NCBI GenBank assembly: GCA_029817715.1
Contig: JARUPY010000397.1
Coordinates: forward strand, 6,882,001 to 6,946,000
Direction: 5' to 3'
Length of the DNA stretch: 64,000 nucleotides
Source of the DNA: Melastoma dodecandrum
Taxonomy: Eukaryota > Streptophyta > Magnoliopsida > Myrtales > Melastomataceae
Shown: piece by piece, positions 33,171-45,432 of the stretch
Layout: each line of letters opens with the position of its first letter
How positions within the stretch are numbered: the stretch's first letter is position 1
Notes under the pieces: generated by a model
The model's input: only the letters and a program-made list of their open reading frames with translations
What the model was told of the DNA's origin: nothing
Databases searched by the model: none
Made by a program: the position numbers and the translations under genes

Positions 33171-36100
33171 ATGGCGCTAATCTCCCGCTCCACCTCCACC
33201 TGCGCCCCCCTCTTCAGGCCCCTTACCCTCTTTTCCCTTCGCCATGTCTCCACCGACGCCTCCCCTATCACCGTCGACACCTCCGTTCCCTTCACCTCCC
33301 ACAACTGCGATCCCCCTTCCCGATCCGTCACCACTTCCACCTCCGAGCTCCTCTCCTTCTTCCGTGACATGTCCCTCATGCGCCGCATGGAGATCGCCGC
33401 CGACTCACTCTACAAGTCCAAGCTCATCCGCGGCTTCTGCCACCTCTACGATGGCCAGGAAGCCGTCTCCGTCGGCATGGAGGCTGCTCTTACCAAGTCC
33501 GACTGTATCATCACCGCCTACCGCGACCACTGCACTTTCCTCGGCCGTGGAGGGTCATTGCTCGAGGTCTTCTCGGAGCTCATGGGCAGACAGGCCGGTT
33601 GCTCCAAAGGGAAGGGAGGATCCATGCACTTTTATAGGAAGCAGGCTGGGTTTTACGGCGGCCACGGCATCGTCGGGGCCCAGGTTCCGTTGGGTTGCGG
33701 CCTGGCTTTCGCGCAAAAGTATAGCAAGGACGAGGCCGTGACGTTTGCTCTCTATGGCGACGGGGCAGCCAATCAGGGCCAACTGTTCGAAGCCCTTAAT
33801 ATTGCTGCTCTCTGGGATTTGCCAGCCATCTTGGTCTGTGAGAACAATCACTGTAAGTTTAGAAACTGGGGACCCGATCAGTTTTCCGTCGATTTGATCG
33901 AGCACGCATAGTAATATATACAAGTCATTGGAAAACTCATATGTAGATGGAATGGGAACTGCTGAATGGAGGGCTGCCAAGAGCCCTGCCTACTACAAAC
34001 GTGGGGACTATGTGCCTGGATTGAAGGTATCTTCTGATTCTTGATTGAGATGGATTGGTTTTTAGCCACAGAATGTGGTAAGATTACTGCTAGAAAGAGC
34101 AAACATCTTGATCGTATGCTTGGTCTGTTAATGGTCATCGGCATGTTGCTGAATCATTGGTGCAATGTGTCCAGAAAATGAGATTTCGTCCCAGGTAGAT
34201 GAATTGTTGTTGTTCTGCTAGGCTGTGATTTACCGGAGGGTTGTTTATTCTTTCAGCTAGCTTTTAGTTCATTTGCTTGATGTTGGCTATAGTAATTTCT
34301 TTTTAGTTTTAAATATTACCGAACAACTTCCTGCCCTGGTGCACTCTATGCATTGCGAACACCCAATTGATTGAATATCCAACAAATCCTGCCACAGGCA
34401 AGGTGTTTATTACCAATTCTACTATTGAAGTAGCCTTTTGCCTTGTGGTAAACCCACCCATTTCAATCTTAGGTCGATGGTATGGATGCCCTGGCCGTAA
34501 AACAGGCTTTCAAGTTTGCCAAGGAGCACGCTTTGAAGAATGGTCCCCTGGTAAGTTTAACTCATTGGTTTTCATGATTAGCCTCTTTACAAGGGTCTCA
34601 CTTGAATGGGGAGTGCTTTATTAGTCAAGAATGCATTTTTTTTAAAACAATCGAGTATTGTGTGAATAATTTCTGATTCTAGTGCTGGTGGTCAGATTCT
34701 CGAAATGGACACTTATAGGTACCATGGTCACTCTATGTCTGATCCTGGGAGTACTTACCGTACACGGGATGAAATCAGTGGTATTAGACAGGTAATTTTT
34801 TTTTTTTTTACAATGGCAATAATTGTGGGGTCTTTCTTTTTTCTTTTTTTTGGTACTTTTCAGTTGATCGATATTTCATACATGTTCTTCTACTCAGGAG
34901 CGTGATCCGATTGAAAGGGTCAGAAAATTGTTGCTTTCGCTTGATGTGGCAAATGAGAAGGAGCTGAAGGTACTATTACTTTTTAGGCTGTCAAGATATG
35001 TAGATACACTCTGATGTCTACAATGTATATAAATTTGAATTGGGGTTAGAAACATGATGAACATTTTACACCATGAGAATGATCCTTATCGCCTTTGACT
35101 CGAAACTTGGGATAGGAGAGTTCTCAGGACTTATATACCCATTTGAAAAAAGAGGGACTGAAGTAAATGATGTCCGCCCATTTACGCGCGGTAGTTTATC
35201 AGGCATACACCAAGTATTGTCAAATATGTCATTACCCATGGTTTATACTCTTTGAAGGCAAGATGAAAAAGTTTCTTCTGTTCCCCTTTTGGGTTCTTAA
35301 AAATTTTTACTGTTCAGGATATTGAGAAGGAAGTGAGGAAAGAGGTTGATGAAGCCATTGCTCAAGCAAAGGTAGCATGGATATATCACTGTTCTTTGTA
35401 ACATTTTTTTACCTCTATCTGTGTAAGATAGACACGTGGAAGTTGTCATCAAAACCATTTAACGTGGTTTACCACCATGAAGAAGTTGGACTTCAGAAAT
35501 TCAAAACTTTAATATCCGGAACAGATCAGTCATTTTTTTTCCATTTATCCCCATAAAATTAGGGGCAACACAAGTTTTGCTGATGTTGTGCTGTGTTTTA
35601 TAATTTCAGGGAAGTCCAGCGCCTGAACCATCTGAACTCTTCACGAACATTTATGTCAAAAGTTTTGGAGCCGAGGTAAGCTAAATAAAACTCATAGATG
35701 TTTAATTTGATGATTGGCTCTCTCTCATAAATAGGTTACACTTCCATGATATTTGTCTTTGTCTAAGGGTCATTAATAATGTTGTATGAACACTACTAGT
35801 TCCTTGTCATATGAATGCTCATCTGTTGGTTCAATTTTGAAGTGAACCAATAGAAAGAAGAGAACCACTCTTGGAGCAAATCATTAAACTGTGAAAAATA
35901 TAACCAGTTTATGAGGAATAAGTTTGTTTGTTTGAATAATCTTCTTAATAGGTTTCAAAATTAGAATACGCAATTCATTGTAGTGGAAGGCTGTTCTTAA
36001 AGCCAGGTTTTCCACCCTTCTTTAGTTCAGTAGCAGGTTAGTTGCAGGGCTTCAGGTCTACCATCTCCATTACTACTTTTTATTTTTTTGAGATGAATTG

Positions 36101-36303
36101 ATTTGGGCATCTTAATTTCATGCTTTTTTTTTTTTATTTCATGGGTTGATTTGGGCATCTTAGGTCAATGACCAGTTCAACCCTTTTATGGTTCTGCCTA
36201 CTGTTTTCCATGGCCAACGTCATAACAATGATGTTTCTGTCATGTCTATAAATTTCAGGCATATGGAGCAGACAGGAAAGAAGTTCGAGTTACACTTCCG
36301 TAA
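33171..36303 (+). CDS. E1 ALPHA: Pyruvate dehydrogenase E1 component subunit alpha, mitochondrial (eight exons)
   Basis: Exons 33171-33852, 33947-34026, 34473-34550, 34696-34791, 34898-34969, 35318-35371, 35610-35675 and 36259-36303 join in frame to 390 residues; all introns are GT-AG. With E1-beta it decarboxylates pyruvate on thiamine diphosphate, feeding acetyl-CoA to the TCA cycle in the matrix. The first 35 residues are Ser/Arg/Thr-rich, as in a mitochondrial presequence. The thiamine-binding motif runs from GDG (196-198) to NN (225-226). The regulatory phospho-serine loop is present ([18 protein letters not shown], from about residue 289). ATG 33,171 was chosen over the upstream open frame because MALISRS starts the targeting peptide. 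Length matches plant homologues. Confidence 0.96.
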
Positions 36304-37029
36304 ACTTGAATTTTCTCGTTTTGGCAATTCTCAAGGCTTTCTTCTAAATAAGAGGTTCAATTGTGTATCTTGGTTTATTGTGGCTTCAGTGGGTATTGAT
36401 ATGACAGTCATTCTTGAAGGGCTCTCTTTGGCAACTGTAGCTTGAGCTAGCTAATATTTCTACATAATGCTTATAATTTGCTGCTAGAATGATGCTTTTG
36501 TATCAATAATGTAGCATCTCTAGTTGATCCATTCACCTGATTTAGCCTTCTCTTTGCTGGCACATACATAACCCTTTCTTGATCTTTGTATTTCTGGATT
36601 CAGGAAAATTGGACTTACTTTTAGAAGGAAGGCTGGTTTTCAGTCTTTTTCTGGTTACTTATGATAGGAGTTGTCTCATGTCGCTTGTTCCTTGTATTGA
36701 CATCGGCACAAAGTTTTTGATGTTCTTAGGATTTCTACCATGAAATTTTGAGTTCCAGTTGTTGAAAATCATAAACTCTGCCAGTAGAATAACATAGGAG
36801 GCGGATAGGAGAGGTTTTAGACAGAATTTCCTGCAGAGGGTGAGCCTCAGCCAAGACGCACTGAGTTTTTATGCGGGAATCTAAAGATTGTTTTTTTGGC
36901 AGTGAAGGATATATATAGCATTAGATAAGTGTTCAGGGGTTTAGGTTACAGAATCCATAGTGCATGGAATGTCCACATGCAACAAATCTAAAATGAAATC
37001 CCGAGGGTAAATAAAAGTGCTAGAATTCT
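36304..37029. other. E1-alpha 3' UTR and spacer
   Basis: The first few hundred bases are likely the 3' UTR of the pyruvate dehydrogenase gene. A T-run at about 36,890 could be the tail of the minus-strand LINE that follows, but its end is not sharply defined. Confidence 0.4.
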
Positions 37030-38053
37030 CCCGGCTGAGAGCTTCCTTAGTTCACCTCTCTGCAACCTTGTTTTGTCCCCTCGCCCCTCACAACATGTGA
37101 TATTGAGGATTCCTCGAGATCACACGATAGCAACCTGCATTCAGTCACAAGAGGTGTCATCAATGAGCTTGGTTGTTGAGTGCCATTTAGGTAGTTTGCT
37201 AAGGTAGCTGCATCTGTTTTTATGGCGAGTTGCTTGATTCCTAGGTTTCGAGCTAATTGAATTCCTTCCTGGAGAGCATTGGCTACAGCTATTAGGCAGT
37301 TTGTGTTCGGTTTTTTGGCACAGAAGCCTCCTATCCAGGTTCCTTTCTGGTCTCTGATTACACCTCCTAGGCCCACATTTAGTTCGCTTCCTCTAGCGGT
37401 TGCATCTGTGTTTAGAGTGAAAGGTAGGTTAGGGTTAGGTTCCCATCTGTCTCGCGGCAAGGGATGTAATGGTTGTACTTCTCTGGTTCTGTTGGCGCCA
37501 GAAAGTCCTGCCTCCTGAGTAGGGCCCGTTACTTGGTTAGCTTATGGCAGGTGAGCCTTTGGCTTGTTCCTGCTTCCTAGTAGGCCCAGTAACTCTGCAA
37601 CTCTTTCCATTATTAAGGCATAGGGTGTCTCTGCACCAGGCAATATCCCTAAAGATGTGATTTCTCTAGTTCCAAAGTTGCCAAGTTATGGAGGTGAATA
37701 GTATTGATCACTGTATTCCTTTGTATGTAGTTGGTCTGGCCCCCGCTGCGTTGAGATTTCCTTGTAGCCACTGTTGGATGGGTTTTGCTGAGTTGGTGGT
37801 CAAAGGCTACTGGTGTGGGAATAGATTCCCAGATGGCTTGGGATATTGGGCAGTCCCTAAGGATATGAAGTGTCGACTTGGATTCCCATTCCCACACTGG
37901 GCAGGGCTTTTGTTGAATGATATTCCTAGTGTGGAGCATAGCTCTTGTGGGTAATCTCTCAAACCAGCTTAGCCATAAGAAATTTTTTTGCTTGGGGAGA
38001 ATTGGTAACTTTCATATCCACTTCAGCTTCGCGTCTTCATAGCTCGAGGTGTG
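37030..38053 (-). pseudogene. LINE relic, 3' part: zinc-binding RT end and RNase H
   Basis: On the minus strand from 38,040: WKLPILPKQKNFLWLSWFERLPTRAM (split by stops), then CPVWEWESKSTLHILRDCP, the zf-RVT motif with its second Cys replaced by Trp. The RNase H domain (37,047-37,460) has the acidic residues in NTDATA, LQEG and KTDAA. The tail is frameshifted. The LINE continues at 43,106-43,610 on the other side of the inserted chromovirus; the last five bases here (GTGTG) are that element's target duplication. Confidence 0.8.
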
Positions 38054-38355
38054 TGTTATGTTCTTCTGGGATTGCAGAGTTCGGAGAAGAACAAGAGATA
38101 GGAGAAGGACTGATCGAGAAGAATCACAGTCGAATCTCTTATCAAAGATCGAATGCTTGAAGATCTCAAACAGAAAGTACAGAAGAAGAAGGAAGATACA
38201 ACAGAATTGTTCAACAACCCAACCGCCACTACATAGCTCTTCTTTTATACATGTTTTTGTAACTACTTCGGTAACTAACAACTATCAATGCAAAGTATTT
38301 CTTCCTTTCATTCCTGCTTCTTACTTCTCTTCACTCTTCTTCTGCTCTCATAACA
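38054..38355 (-). repeat. Chromovirus 3' LTR (302 bp)
   Basis: In element orientation it begins TGTTATG and ends CATAACA, a perfect 7-bp inverted terminus. A TATAAAA box lies near 38,240-38,252. No second copy is found at the other end. Confidence 0.85.
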
Positions 38356-38372
38356 AACCAACCCCCTTAAAA
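38356..38372 (-). promoter_or_regulatory. Chromovirus polypurine tract
   Basis: In element orientation TTTTAAGGGGGTTGGTT abuts the 3' LTR. A second, stronger G-run (AGGGGGGGTGGAAAGG) lies about 170 bases upstream at 38,538-38,552. Confidence 0.75.
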
Positions 38373-38567
38373 TGAAGCTTGTCCTCAAGCTTAAGCATTC
38401 CCTGCTACACTTTGTAATTCAACGCAGCTTAAGCATCTCTTGTTACTCCTGCAATCAATGTTTGCGCCTGCAATTCATCCACAGCCTTAACACCTGTATT
38501 CTCTTCCATTAACACACCATTAACACGGCTTACTCCTTTCCACCCCCCCTAAAAAAAAAAATTTTCC

Positions 38568-41255
38568 TCAAGTGACTGTAAAATCAAAGTTAGGAAATCT
38601 CTTCACCATGTCAGCATATGACTCCCATGTCGCATCCTGTGGTTCCCCATTAGATCATTGCACCAAAATATACACCACCCCCAAATCTCCTTCTTTGACC
38701 AGTTTTCTGTCCAAGACCTTTGTTGGTGCATCTGTTAATTGTTGTTGGCCATCCACCTCAGGAACAGAGCACACAATAGGTAGCATGCCTTCATGTTTTT
38801 TAAGCAAAGACACATGAAAAACAGAATGAATCTTCACATCTTCTAGCAATTGCAGTTTATATGCCACCTTGCCAACCTTCTCTATCACTTGAAAAGGGCC
38901 AAAATACCGTGGAGCCAACTTTGCTGAAGATCTGGAAACCATTGATTTCTGTCTATATGGCTGTAATTTGACATATACAGAATCACCCACTTCGAATTCT
39001 TTATCTGTTCTGCCCTTGTCTGCTTGTATTTGCATTCGGTCTTGAGCCCTGGTCAAATGGAATTTAAGCATCTTAAGACAGTCCTCCCTAGCTCGCAAAG
39101 TTCTGTCAACTGACTCCACTCTACTATCTCCCAAAACATAAGGTAAATGAATAGAGGGAGGCTGACCATAGACAACTTCGTATGGTGTGTTCTTAATAGC
39201 TGTATGAAATGTGGTATTGTACCACCATTCAGCTAAAGGAATCCAATTGGCCCATTCCTTTGGTCGTTCCCCCGTCATACACCTTAAGTAAGTCTCCAAA
39301 CACTTATTAACCACCTCGGATTGACCATCCGTCTGCGGATGATAACTTGAGGAAATCAATAGATCAACTTGCTGTATCCGAAAGAGTTCCTTCCAGAAGG
39401 CGCTGACAAAGACGCGATCCCTATCAGTGATTATTGTTCTGGGCATACCATGGAGACAGAAAATCTGATCTAAGAAGAGCCGAGCCACGGTCACTGCTGT
39501 AAAAGGATGACTTAACAGAATAAAGTGTGCATATTTACTCAACCTGTCAACTACAACCATTATAGTATCTTTCCCTCGTGATTTAGGAAGGCCTTCGACA
39601 AAATCCATTGAAAGATCTGTCCAGACAGCTTCAGGGATAGGCAAAGGTTGTAACAGGCCAGCTTTCTTCTGTAAAAGTGGTTTACATTGTTTACAAATGC
39701 TGCAACTTCTGATATAATTTCTGACATCCCTTTTAAGCTTCTTCCAGTAGAATAAAGCTGCAATTCTTTTTGTAGTTGCCTGCATACCCGAGTGACCCCC
39801 TGTGGGTGTATCATGCAGTAAAGAAATAATCTTCTGCCTCAATATCTCATTACAGCCGACAACCAACTTACCTTTTCTTCTTAATTCCCCTTGAGTCCAG
39901 GAATAATGTGGTTTGAGAAGACCATTTTGCAACTGCTGGATAAGTTGGGTCAGATTGTCATCATTCTTCCAGCTTTCCTGTATCTGCAGTTTAAGATCTG
40001 TATTGATTTGGGACAGAATCAATGACATAAATTCAGATCCTTGCACCCTAGAAAGTGCATCCGCTGCAGCATTTTCCTTTCCTTTTTTATACACCACCTC
40101 ATAATCAAGACCCAGTAACTTAGGAAGACATTTGCTCTGAAAAGCAGTAGTTATCTTCTGTTCCAGTAGGTACTTTAAACTGAAATGATCCGTTTTGATC
40201 ACAAAATGTCGGCCAATAAGATATGGCCTCCACTTTTCTATAGCAAAAATCACTACCATCAATTCCTTTTCGTATGTTGAACTCCCATGCATCTTCTGTG
40301 AAAAGGCTTTACTTATATAAGCAATTGGGTGACCCCTTTGAGTTAAAACAACGCCCATACCCTTGCTCGAAGCATCTGTTTCAATGATAAATTCTTCAAC
40401 AAAATTAGGAAGGGCCAATACTGGAGCTGTACTCATAGCCTGCTGTAATTTCCGAAAAGCAACTGCAGCCGATTCATCCCATCTGAAGGCATTCTTTTTC
40501 AGCAAATTTGTTAGAGGTTTACTAATAAGACCATACCCTTGAATGAACTTCCTGTAATATCCAGTCAATCCCAAAAAACCCCTCAATTCCTTCACTGTCT
40601 TTGGTTCTGGCCAATTAATCATAGCCTGAATTTTGCTTGGATCAGTTTGTACTCCTTTTTCTGATATGACATGCCCCAGATATTCCACTTCAGAAGTTCC
40701 AAAAACACATTTAGACATCTTAGCATACAAAGTGTTCTGCCGTAGAATTTCCAGCACAGTTTTAACATGATAAACATGCTCAGCCCCAGTCTTGCTATAA
40801 ATCAAGATATCATCGAAAAATACCAAGACAAACTTCCGCAGATGCGGCCTGAATATAGAATTCATAAGGTGCTGAAAGGTAGATGGGGCATTGGTCAAGC
40901 CGAATGGCATTACCAAAAATTCATAATGGCCTTCGTGAGTTCTAAATGCAATCTTTGGTATATCATTTTCTGCCATTCTAATTTGCCAATATCCTGATCG
41001 TAAATCGATCTTCGAAAATATGACTGCACCATGAAGTTCATCAAGTAATTCATCAATAATTGGCATAGGGAACTTGTCTTTTACCGTATGTTTGTTGAGC
41101 TCTCTATAGTCGATGCATAATCTCCAAGACCTATCTTTCTTCTTTACCATCACTATAGGAGAAGAAAAAGGACTTTGACTTGTTCTGATAACACCCCTTC
41201 AAGCATTTCTTTTACCATAGTTTCGATCGCTTCTTTCTGCGCAACTGGGTATCTA
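38568..41255 (-). pseudogene. Chromovirus pol: RT, RNase H, integrase, chromodomain
   Basis: The long frame 41,153-38,655 holds RT ([29 protein letters not shown]), RNase H ([14 protein letters not shown]), the zinc-binding integrase region ([17 protein letters not shown]) and the catalytic core ([16 protein letters not shown]). The chromodomain part begins [20 protein letters not shown] and is cut by TGA at 38,655-38,657. It then continues in frame (SNGEPQDATWESYADMV) to a stop at 38,568; Trp is expected at the TGA. Two single-base frameshifts near 41,195 and 41,255 separate pol from protease. Confidence 0.9.
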
Positions 41256-42990
41256 TAAGGCGAACATTAATAGGTGAAGTCCCTTCTTTCAGGTGAATTG
41301 GATGATCATATACTCTGTTCGGTGGCAGCTTAGTTGGCTCCTTAAAAATGTCTTCAAACTCTGTCAAAAGCTGCTGCAACTCCGGATACAGCAAACTTTT
41401 AACTCCACTACACACTGCTGCAGGCTGTTGAACAGAAATAGCAAACAGTTGTACAGAATTGGATCGTTTACAAATAATTCCATTCAACTCTTTCCCACTC
41501 ATCCAGTTTATATTGCCCGTTTTGCCTCCTCTTAACACATGTTTCTTTCCGTTATACTGAAACTCCATCCTCAATTGTTTAAAATCCCAAAGGACAGGTC
41601 CCAGAGAAGATAACCATTGGACCCCTAAAACCATATCACAAGTCCCTAATGGAACCAATATAATGTCTGTGCAGAAAGTTTCACCTTGTAGCTCCCATTG
41701 GAATCCTTTGCACACAGAGCTACTATAAATTGTCTCTCCATTAGCCACTGATACAGCAACAGGGCAGCTTGATGTTATTCTACAACCCAACCTCTTGGCT
41801 GTATTCTTATCCACAAAATTATGCGTGCTACCAGAATCAATGAGAATATGAACTTTGCTACCTTTTACTTTACCCGTTACTTTCATAGTTTGATAGGTGG
41901 TATTCCCAGTAATCGCATGCAGAGATATCAACGGTGGAAGCTCTTCTTCTACTTCTTATTCATCCTCATCATTAATCTCACTCTGCTCTTCTGTAAGAAT
42001 TTCAATGCTATGCAACTGTGCTTTGCATTTGTGTCCTGGTACAAATTTTTCTGGGCAGAAAAAGCATAAATTCTTAGCCCTTCTATCCGCAATAAACTCT
42101 GGAATCAATTGTCTTCTAGTGACTTTTGCTACCCCTGTTACAGGTTTAGACACAATAGCTTGTTGCGGTGGAGGATGGTTGAAAGATTTCAGCAAGGGTC
42201 TGCCCAATATATGTTTGTTTTTCCTATGAATAGAAGATAGCAGATTTTCCTGCAACCTGGCCAATGTATATGCATCAATCAAGCTTTGTGGTTTAAACAT
42301 TCGCACTGCAGTTTGCACGTCTGACTGTAAACCACTTATAAAGCAACTCAGGGCCTGTCTTTCAGATAAATCGGTTCTCACCAACAACGCATCGAATTTT
42401 TCTTGATATTCTTCCACTCTCCCAACTTCTCCCTGTCTCAAGCTCATTAACTCTGCTATGGGGTCATTATAAGGGTGGCCTCCAAACCGTGCTACAATCA
42501 TAGATTTGTAATCATTCCAACTAGGCCAGACACCATTCGGTCTACTTTTTATTAGGGATTGATGCCAAACTAAGGCTTTGCCTTCTAAATGAACAGAGAC
42601 TAATTTGACCTTTGTGTCTTCTGGTGTTCCGTCAACTTCAAAGAATTGATCACATTTATATATCCAACCCTGAACTTCCTCGCCCTTGAATCTAGGAAAA
42701 TCAATCTTTGAAAAACGAGCAAAGTTAGATTGAATACTGCCCTGATGATGCATCGCAGTGTTGTGTAATCCTCTGCGCTCCCGAACAGAAATCTCCTCAA
42801 AATCATTCATTCGAGTATTCATTTCCTGAAGTTGTGTTGTAACTCGCAGCATCGTTTCTCGTTGAGCTCGCATTTCCTCCCGAAACTCAGTTTGCTGTTG
42901 TTGTTGTTGTTGGGATAGAAACTCGGTCCATGATTCCCGCATTGTTCTATGGAGTTCCTCCATTGCTGACTGCGTTTTGGTCGAAACCAT
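41212..42990 (-). pseudogene. Chromovirus gag and protease
   Basis: Likely start ATG 42,990 (MVSTKTQSAMEELH). A run of seven Gln is coded by a CAA microsatellite (42,893-42,913), followed by the gag body (RFKGEEVQGWIYKCDQFFEV) and a zinc knuckle CFFCPEKFVPGHKC. TAA at 41,956-41,958 interrupts the frame before protease (ILIDSGSTHNFVD). A frameshift ends the protease segment. Confidence 0.88.
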
Positions 42991-43006
42991 GGAACGACGG
43001 TATGGC

Positions 43007-43042
43007 CAGGATCGGACAACTGATACCAATTGTCCGATCCTG
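43007..43042 (-). promoter_or_regulatory. Primer-binding site held in a perfect hairpin loop
   Basis: In element orientation: arm CCAGGATCGGACAA, loop TTGGTATCAG, arm TTGTCCGATCCTGG. The loop matches the first nine bases of a Met-type primer-binding site (TGGTATCAG), but the rest of the usual site is replaced by the hairpin arm. Confidence 0.8.
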
Positions 43043-43100
43043 GGCACTCCCTTCCTTTGAGTCGACTTTTGGGAAGGGTTCTCCCAAGTAACCCGTATCA

Positions 43101-43610
43101 GTGTGCTAGGGCATAGGCTGATGAAAGTGTGAATTCCCCATCATTAGATGGCTTCCAGGTTAATTGATCCCTCGAGGGGTCCCTTCTTTGTAGAGTTATG
43201 GTTGCTATATGGCTCCGGATTTCATAGGTAGGAAATTCTTCGATCCTATTTTGATCCATCCAGAATCGTTGTGGTAGTCCGTTACTGTTTTGGTGGCTTC
43301 AATTTTGTGTAAGGGACCAATGATTTTGCTCCTTAAACTACCACATCCTAACCAGTCATCATACTAGAAACTAGTTTGAGCGAGCGAGACAACGGATATC
43401 AGCACCCACAAATCTATGGCAGTCCTTTCATGTCTAGTCAAGCATAGTATTTGGTCATAGTTTCTTTCTTGTGCACTCATATACCTTAGTTCGATTCTGT
43501 TTCCAGATAGATGGTCCATGCTATGCCAGAATTTCAAGGAGAGAGCTTTGCTAGTCTGTCCTGGTTCCCACAATGCTCATAGCTTATCAAATTAAGGGTA
43601 GACAAACGTG
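43101..43610 (-). pseudogene. LINE relic, upstream part of the split element
   Basis: Minus-strand frames give ALSLKFWHSMDHL, YDDWLGCGSLRSKII and DQLTWKPSNDGEFTLSSAYA, the last being the conserved segment before the LINE zinc-binding domain. It resumes beyond the chromovirus at 38,040. Numerous stops show that it was dead already. Confidence 0.75.
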
Positions 43611-43773
43611 GCACGGTTGTGTCATGACATCACAGAATCATACATACATTCCCTTGTTAACTTCCTGTAGTAAACCAGCGGGGCCTTAGTCCCCGCTGGA
43701 CGAACTCATCCTTCAACTAGAAAAGGTCCCAGTTTCCAGTATAATGATAGTAGCACTTGCTTCGATTGATGAA

Positions 43774-45060
43774 CTATTCGCGTGTTGTAGAATTCCCATT
43801 TCCTTCTACAGTTGCCCTGTACTTGTACTTTTTCGCACAGTACAAGAACACGCCAAAGTTTACCATGCTCATGACTGTCAACAGCCAGTAGAAGTAATCG
43901 AACCTCCTGGTGTTAATATTCTCCGACAACCAGGATGGTTGCTGCTTTCCCGGGTTCCCTGTCACGGACTTCACTATGGCGTTGAGTAGTGACGCAGCAA
44001 AGCAGCCCAGGCCCACCGCCAGGGCAGAGTATGCTGATCCGATGCTCTTCATGGCATCTGGTGCCTCCTCGTAGAGGAACTCAAGCAACCCAACTGCAGC
44101 AAACACCTCTGCGATACCGATCAGGCAATACTGGATCAACAGCCAGTATGCACTCAGGTCCGGCATCCGCGTAAGGAAGCTGGCCTCGTAGCCATGGCGA
44201 ATTGCTCATGCTTGCCTGTAACGCTCAAAGACGCCAGCCCAGGTGACAGAAGCGATTGAGACGGCAAGGCCAATTCCAACCTATGGAGCTGGGACGCACC
44301 GCGGGGGTGGGCCAGTGATGCGATGGGAGATGGGAACAAATACGGAATAGTAGAGGGAGAGGATCAGGAAAATAGAGAGGCCCGGGAAGACGCGCATACA
44401 TGTGATGGGGAGGCGGAGATGGCCCATTGTGGTGTTGAGGGTGTATGCCTGTTGAACGGAGAGGGTCAGATGCTCTCTTAGGATGAGGCTGAGCATTATC
44501 GTGCAGGTCGGTATTGGGAGGAGCTTGATGAGGATCTTGATTTCCTCGACCTGAGTCACCGTGCATAGCCTCCATGGATCGGGGTTCTGGCCGTCTTCCT
44601 TTAGCTGCAGTGCTGCTTTGTCCAACCATCTGTAATGGAGCGAAACGATGTGGAAAGCATTAGAAGGGGCAGAATACAACTATGTGGCGGATTCATGCAG
44701 GTTGACAGGAAAACTGACTTGAAATGATAGGTGTGGGCGATCTTCCCACTTCCCTTGATAGCAGATTGTTTCCCAGGGACTTCGTAGAGGCCGACCAGCT
44801 CGCTGCTCATGAAAGAAGCCTTCCACTTCCTAAATGCCGCGACTAGAACCTGCGAAACCCTTGTAAGAGGGCTGCCTCCCGGCTGAAGAAAAGCAGGTTT
44901 GACGCCCCCATTGCAATGGCGAGCGAGCCAAATGCATAACCCCAGCCATGTTTGTTTTGGATGTACACAACCAGAGTGAAGGCAACAATCGCGCCAACGG
45001 TGACGGAGAGGTAGAAGAAGTTGAAGATCCTGTCCAAGTGAGATTTGTAGTCCTTGCTTC
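43774..45060 (-). pseudogene. NPF (NRT1/PTR) transporter pseudogene, 5'-truncated
   Basis: Remnant of a 12-helix proton-coupled nitrate/peptide-type carrier. From 45,037: DRIFNFFYLSVTVGAIVAFTLVVYIQ. A deletion with frameshift removes the usual start of the PGGSPLTRVSQVLVAAFRKW segment (about 44,850-44,880). An intron with GT-AG ends lies at 44,630-44,718. Next come WLDKAAL, DPWRLCTVTQVEEIK, then frameshifts near 44,300, then VGIGLAVSIASVTWAGVFERYRQA followed by TGA. The C-terminus DLSAYWLLIQYCLIGIAEVF...CAKKYKYRA runs to the stop at 43,774. Everything before the DRIFNFF segment is missing because LINE sequence abuts at 45,061. The closest Arabidopsis relative is judged NPF6.1-like from context. 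Confidence 0.85.
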
Positions 45061-45432
45061 TTTTTTTTTTTTGATAAATAATACTCTATAACCCAATAAA
45101 TATCTGTACAAAGATCACAGGGGCATACCCCCGGAAATCAACACCACAACACCATGTCTACGTATACCAAATACGTAACCAAATAAAGCATCACACTACG
45201 ACCGAGGTAGCGAGGAAAGAATAAGTGAGGCAAGTGTCCTAGGAGGAAGCAAACGCTCGCCAGCCCTGCGCTTGTTCCGCTCTATCCATAGGTAATAAAC
45301 GCATCCACCCAGCATCCGAACAAAAGATAGACGCCTTCGAAGTGTGACCCCAGCCGGCGAGAACAACAACTCAGTTATAGCAGACCACCTTCGCGGAAAG
45401 TTCGGCGCAACATCCCGACCAACAGTATACAA
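45061..45432 (-). pseudogene. Second LINE 3' tail inserted in the NPF pseudogene
   Basis: A 12-14-nt T-run at 45,061-45,074 followed by GATAAATAATACT is, on the minus strand, the ATTTATC-poly(A) tail typical of plant LINEs. The frame 45,432-45,196 gives LSFVRMLGGCVYYLWIERNKRR, the family's C-terminal end. The 5' end is truncated at an undefined point. Confidence 0.7.

Larger units (their letters stand above)
38054..43100 (-). mobile_element. Chromovirus-type gypsy element (minus strand), 5' LTR missing
   Basis: A 5.05-kb insertion in the LINE with a perfect target duplication GTGTG at 38,049-38,053 and 43,101-43,105. The outer ends are TG and CA in element orientation. The 3' LTR is normal, but the 5' end (43,033-43,100) shows no similarity to it. 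Gag, protease, RT, RNase H, integrase and a chromodomain relic are present. The chromodomain and integrase suggest a Reina/Galadriel-like clade. Confidence 0.88.
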
